Assembly (NCBI GenBank): GCA_007693875.1
Contig: RECT01000380.1
Span: forward strand, 1-5,300
DNA from: Spirulina sp. DLM2.Bin59
GTDB taxonomy: Bacteria; Cyanobacteriota; Cyanobacteriia; Cyanobacteriales; Spirulinaceae
Length of the DNA stretch: 5,300 nucleotides
Direction: 5' to 3'
Part shown: positions 4,760 to 5,300 of the stretch, one piece after another
Numbering within the stretch: the stretch's first letter is position 1
Layout of the letters: each line of letters starts with the position of its first letter
Notes under the pieces: model-generated
What the model was told of the DNA's origin: nothing
Database searches by the model: none
The model's input: the letters and a program-made list of their open reading frames with translations, nothing else
Translations under genes and position numbers: made by a program

Positions 4760-5300
4760 ATGGTTCAGGCCCCCCGTTGGCAAAATCCGAGGCGATCGCC
4801 CTGGTTTCGCTGCGCTATTTTCTCTCTCCTGTTACTGACGGGTTGTAATCCCGCCGTTAATCCGGGGGAATCCCCCCGTCTCAATAGCCGCTTTACGGAA
4901 GAGCAACCCGCCTTGAGCGGGGATGGCCGTTTAGTGGCGTTTGTGACGAATCGCAACGGTACAGCCCAAATTGCTGTTTATGATCGCGATCGCCAAGCCT
5001 TCCTCCCCCTACCGGGTTTAAATCGCGATGGCTTGATGGTACAAAATCCCAGCCTCAGCCGCACCGGCCGCTATATTGCCTATCTCACCCATGATCAAGG
5101 CCGCCCGGAAATTGCCCTCTATGACCAGGCAATTCAGCGGTCAGAAATCATCAGCCGTCGCTATCGGGATTGGATTCGCAACCCCAAAATTAGCCCCGAT
5201 GGCCGTTATATCAGTTTTGAAACCGCCCGGCGGGGGCAATGGGATATAGAAATTCTTGATCGCGGCCCCGATGTGGAGTTGGATCTGGCGGATGGCACAT
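4760..5300 (+). CDS. TolB-like PD40 propeller lipoprotein (3' end missing)
   Basis: The frame is open to the end of the window, giving 180 codons without a stop. The N-terminus has basic residues (R6, R11, R12, R17), a short hydrophobic stretch AIFSLLLL, and the lipobox L26-T27-G28-C29, so it should be cleaved before Cys29 and lipidated. From residue 46 on there are three WD40-like PD40 repeats about 46 residues apart: ALSGDGRLVAF...IAVYD (51-75), SLSRTGRYIAY...IALYD (98-122) and KISPDGRYISF...IEILD (143-167). This is the pattern of TolB and related exported beta-propellers. Full TolB proteins have about five or six blades, so more should follow. Whether it is true TolB is doubtful: no Tol partner genes and no TolB N-terminal domain are seen, and the propeller starts almost at once after the lipobox. 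It lies 11 nt after ycf66, so the two are probably co-transcribed. Confidence 0.85.
   Translation, partial: MVQAPRWQNPRRSPWFRCAIFSLLLLTGCNPAVNPGESPRLNSRFTEEQPALSGDGRLVAFVTNRNGTAQIAVYDRDRQAFLPLPGLNRDGLMVQNPSLSRTGRYIAYLTHDQGRPEIALYDQAIQRSEIISRRYRDWIRNPKISPDGRYISFETARRGQWDIEILDRGPDVELDLADGT

Larger units (their letters stand above)
1880..4993. repeat. Ten dispersed HIP1 octamers (GCGATCGC)
   Basis: Perfect HIP1 palindromes start at 1880, 1963, 2297, 2448, 2870, 3262, 3796, 4465, 4792 and 4986. Nine are in coding sequence and one (3796) is in the ycf66 leader. HIP1 is strongly over-represented in many cyanobacterial genomes, and this density is far above chance for an 8-mer. None occurs in bases 1-1879, which cover rodA, ndhS and most of the HAS-barrel gene. 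Confidence 0.95.

Overview
The window looks like cyanobacterial chromosome. It encodes PsbX, NdhS and a Ycf66-family protein, which belong to oxygenic phototrophs. It also carries ten copies of the HIP1 octamer GCGATCGC, a dispersed palindrome typical of many cyanobacterial genomes. No genus can be assigned from sequence alone. All eight genes are on the + strand and the stretch is gene-dense. I see no RNA gene, IS element, CRISPR array or phage gene.

Region 1 (1-2686) is a tight run of four genes with gaps of 25, 11 and 11 nt, probably one transcript. It holds a 5'-truncated rodA (SEDS peptidoglycan polymerase), ndhS (ferredoxin-docking subunit of photosynthetic NDH-1), a cyanobacterial HAS-barrel-domain protein of unknown role, and a TPMT-like SAM-dependent methyltransferase. 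Region 2 (2687-2814) is a 128-nt spacer packed with repeats: tandem TAAATCCCTC decamers that begin inside the methyltransferase stop codon, an imperfect hairpin, four C-rich heptamers (STRR-like), and a separate perfect 8-bp dyad just before the next gene. Region 3 (2815-3750) holds a HEAT-repeat protein of the phycobilisome-lyase/NblB superfamily, then psbX (39 aa, photosystem II), then a strong intrinsic terminator. A dyad overlaps the end of the HEAT gene and the likely psbX promoter. Region 4 (3828-5300) holds a Ycf66-family membrane protein with a long charged tail and, 11 nt later, a lipoprotein with TolB-like PD40 propeller repeats that runs off the window.

Several genes serve the thylakoid (ndhS, psbX, probably the HEAT protein, possibly ycf66). 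Others serve the cell envelope (rodA, the lipoprotein). Nothing here is clearly a new defence or mobile system. The least understood items are the HAS-barrel protein, the Ycf66-lipoprotein pair, and the repeat and dyad structures around the HEAT gene and psbX. Two start sites are placed downstream of the longest open frames: the HEAT gene at 2815 and ycf66 at 3828.
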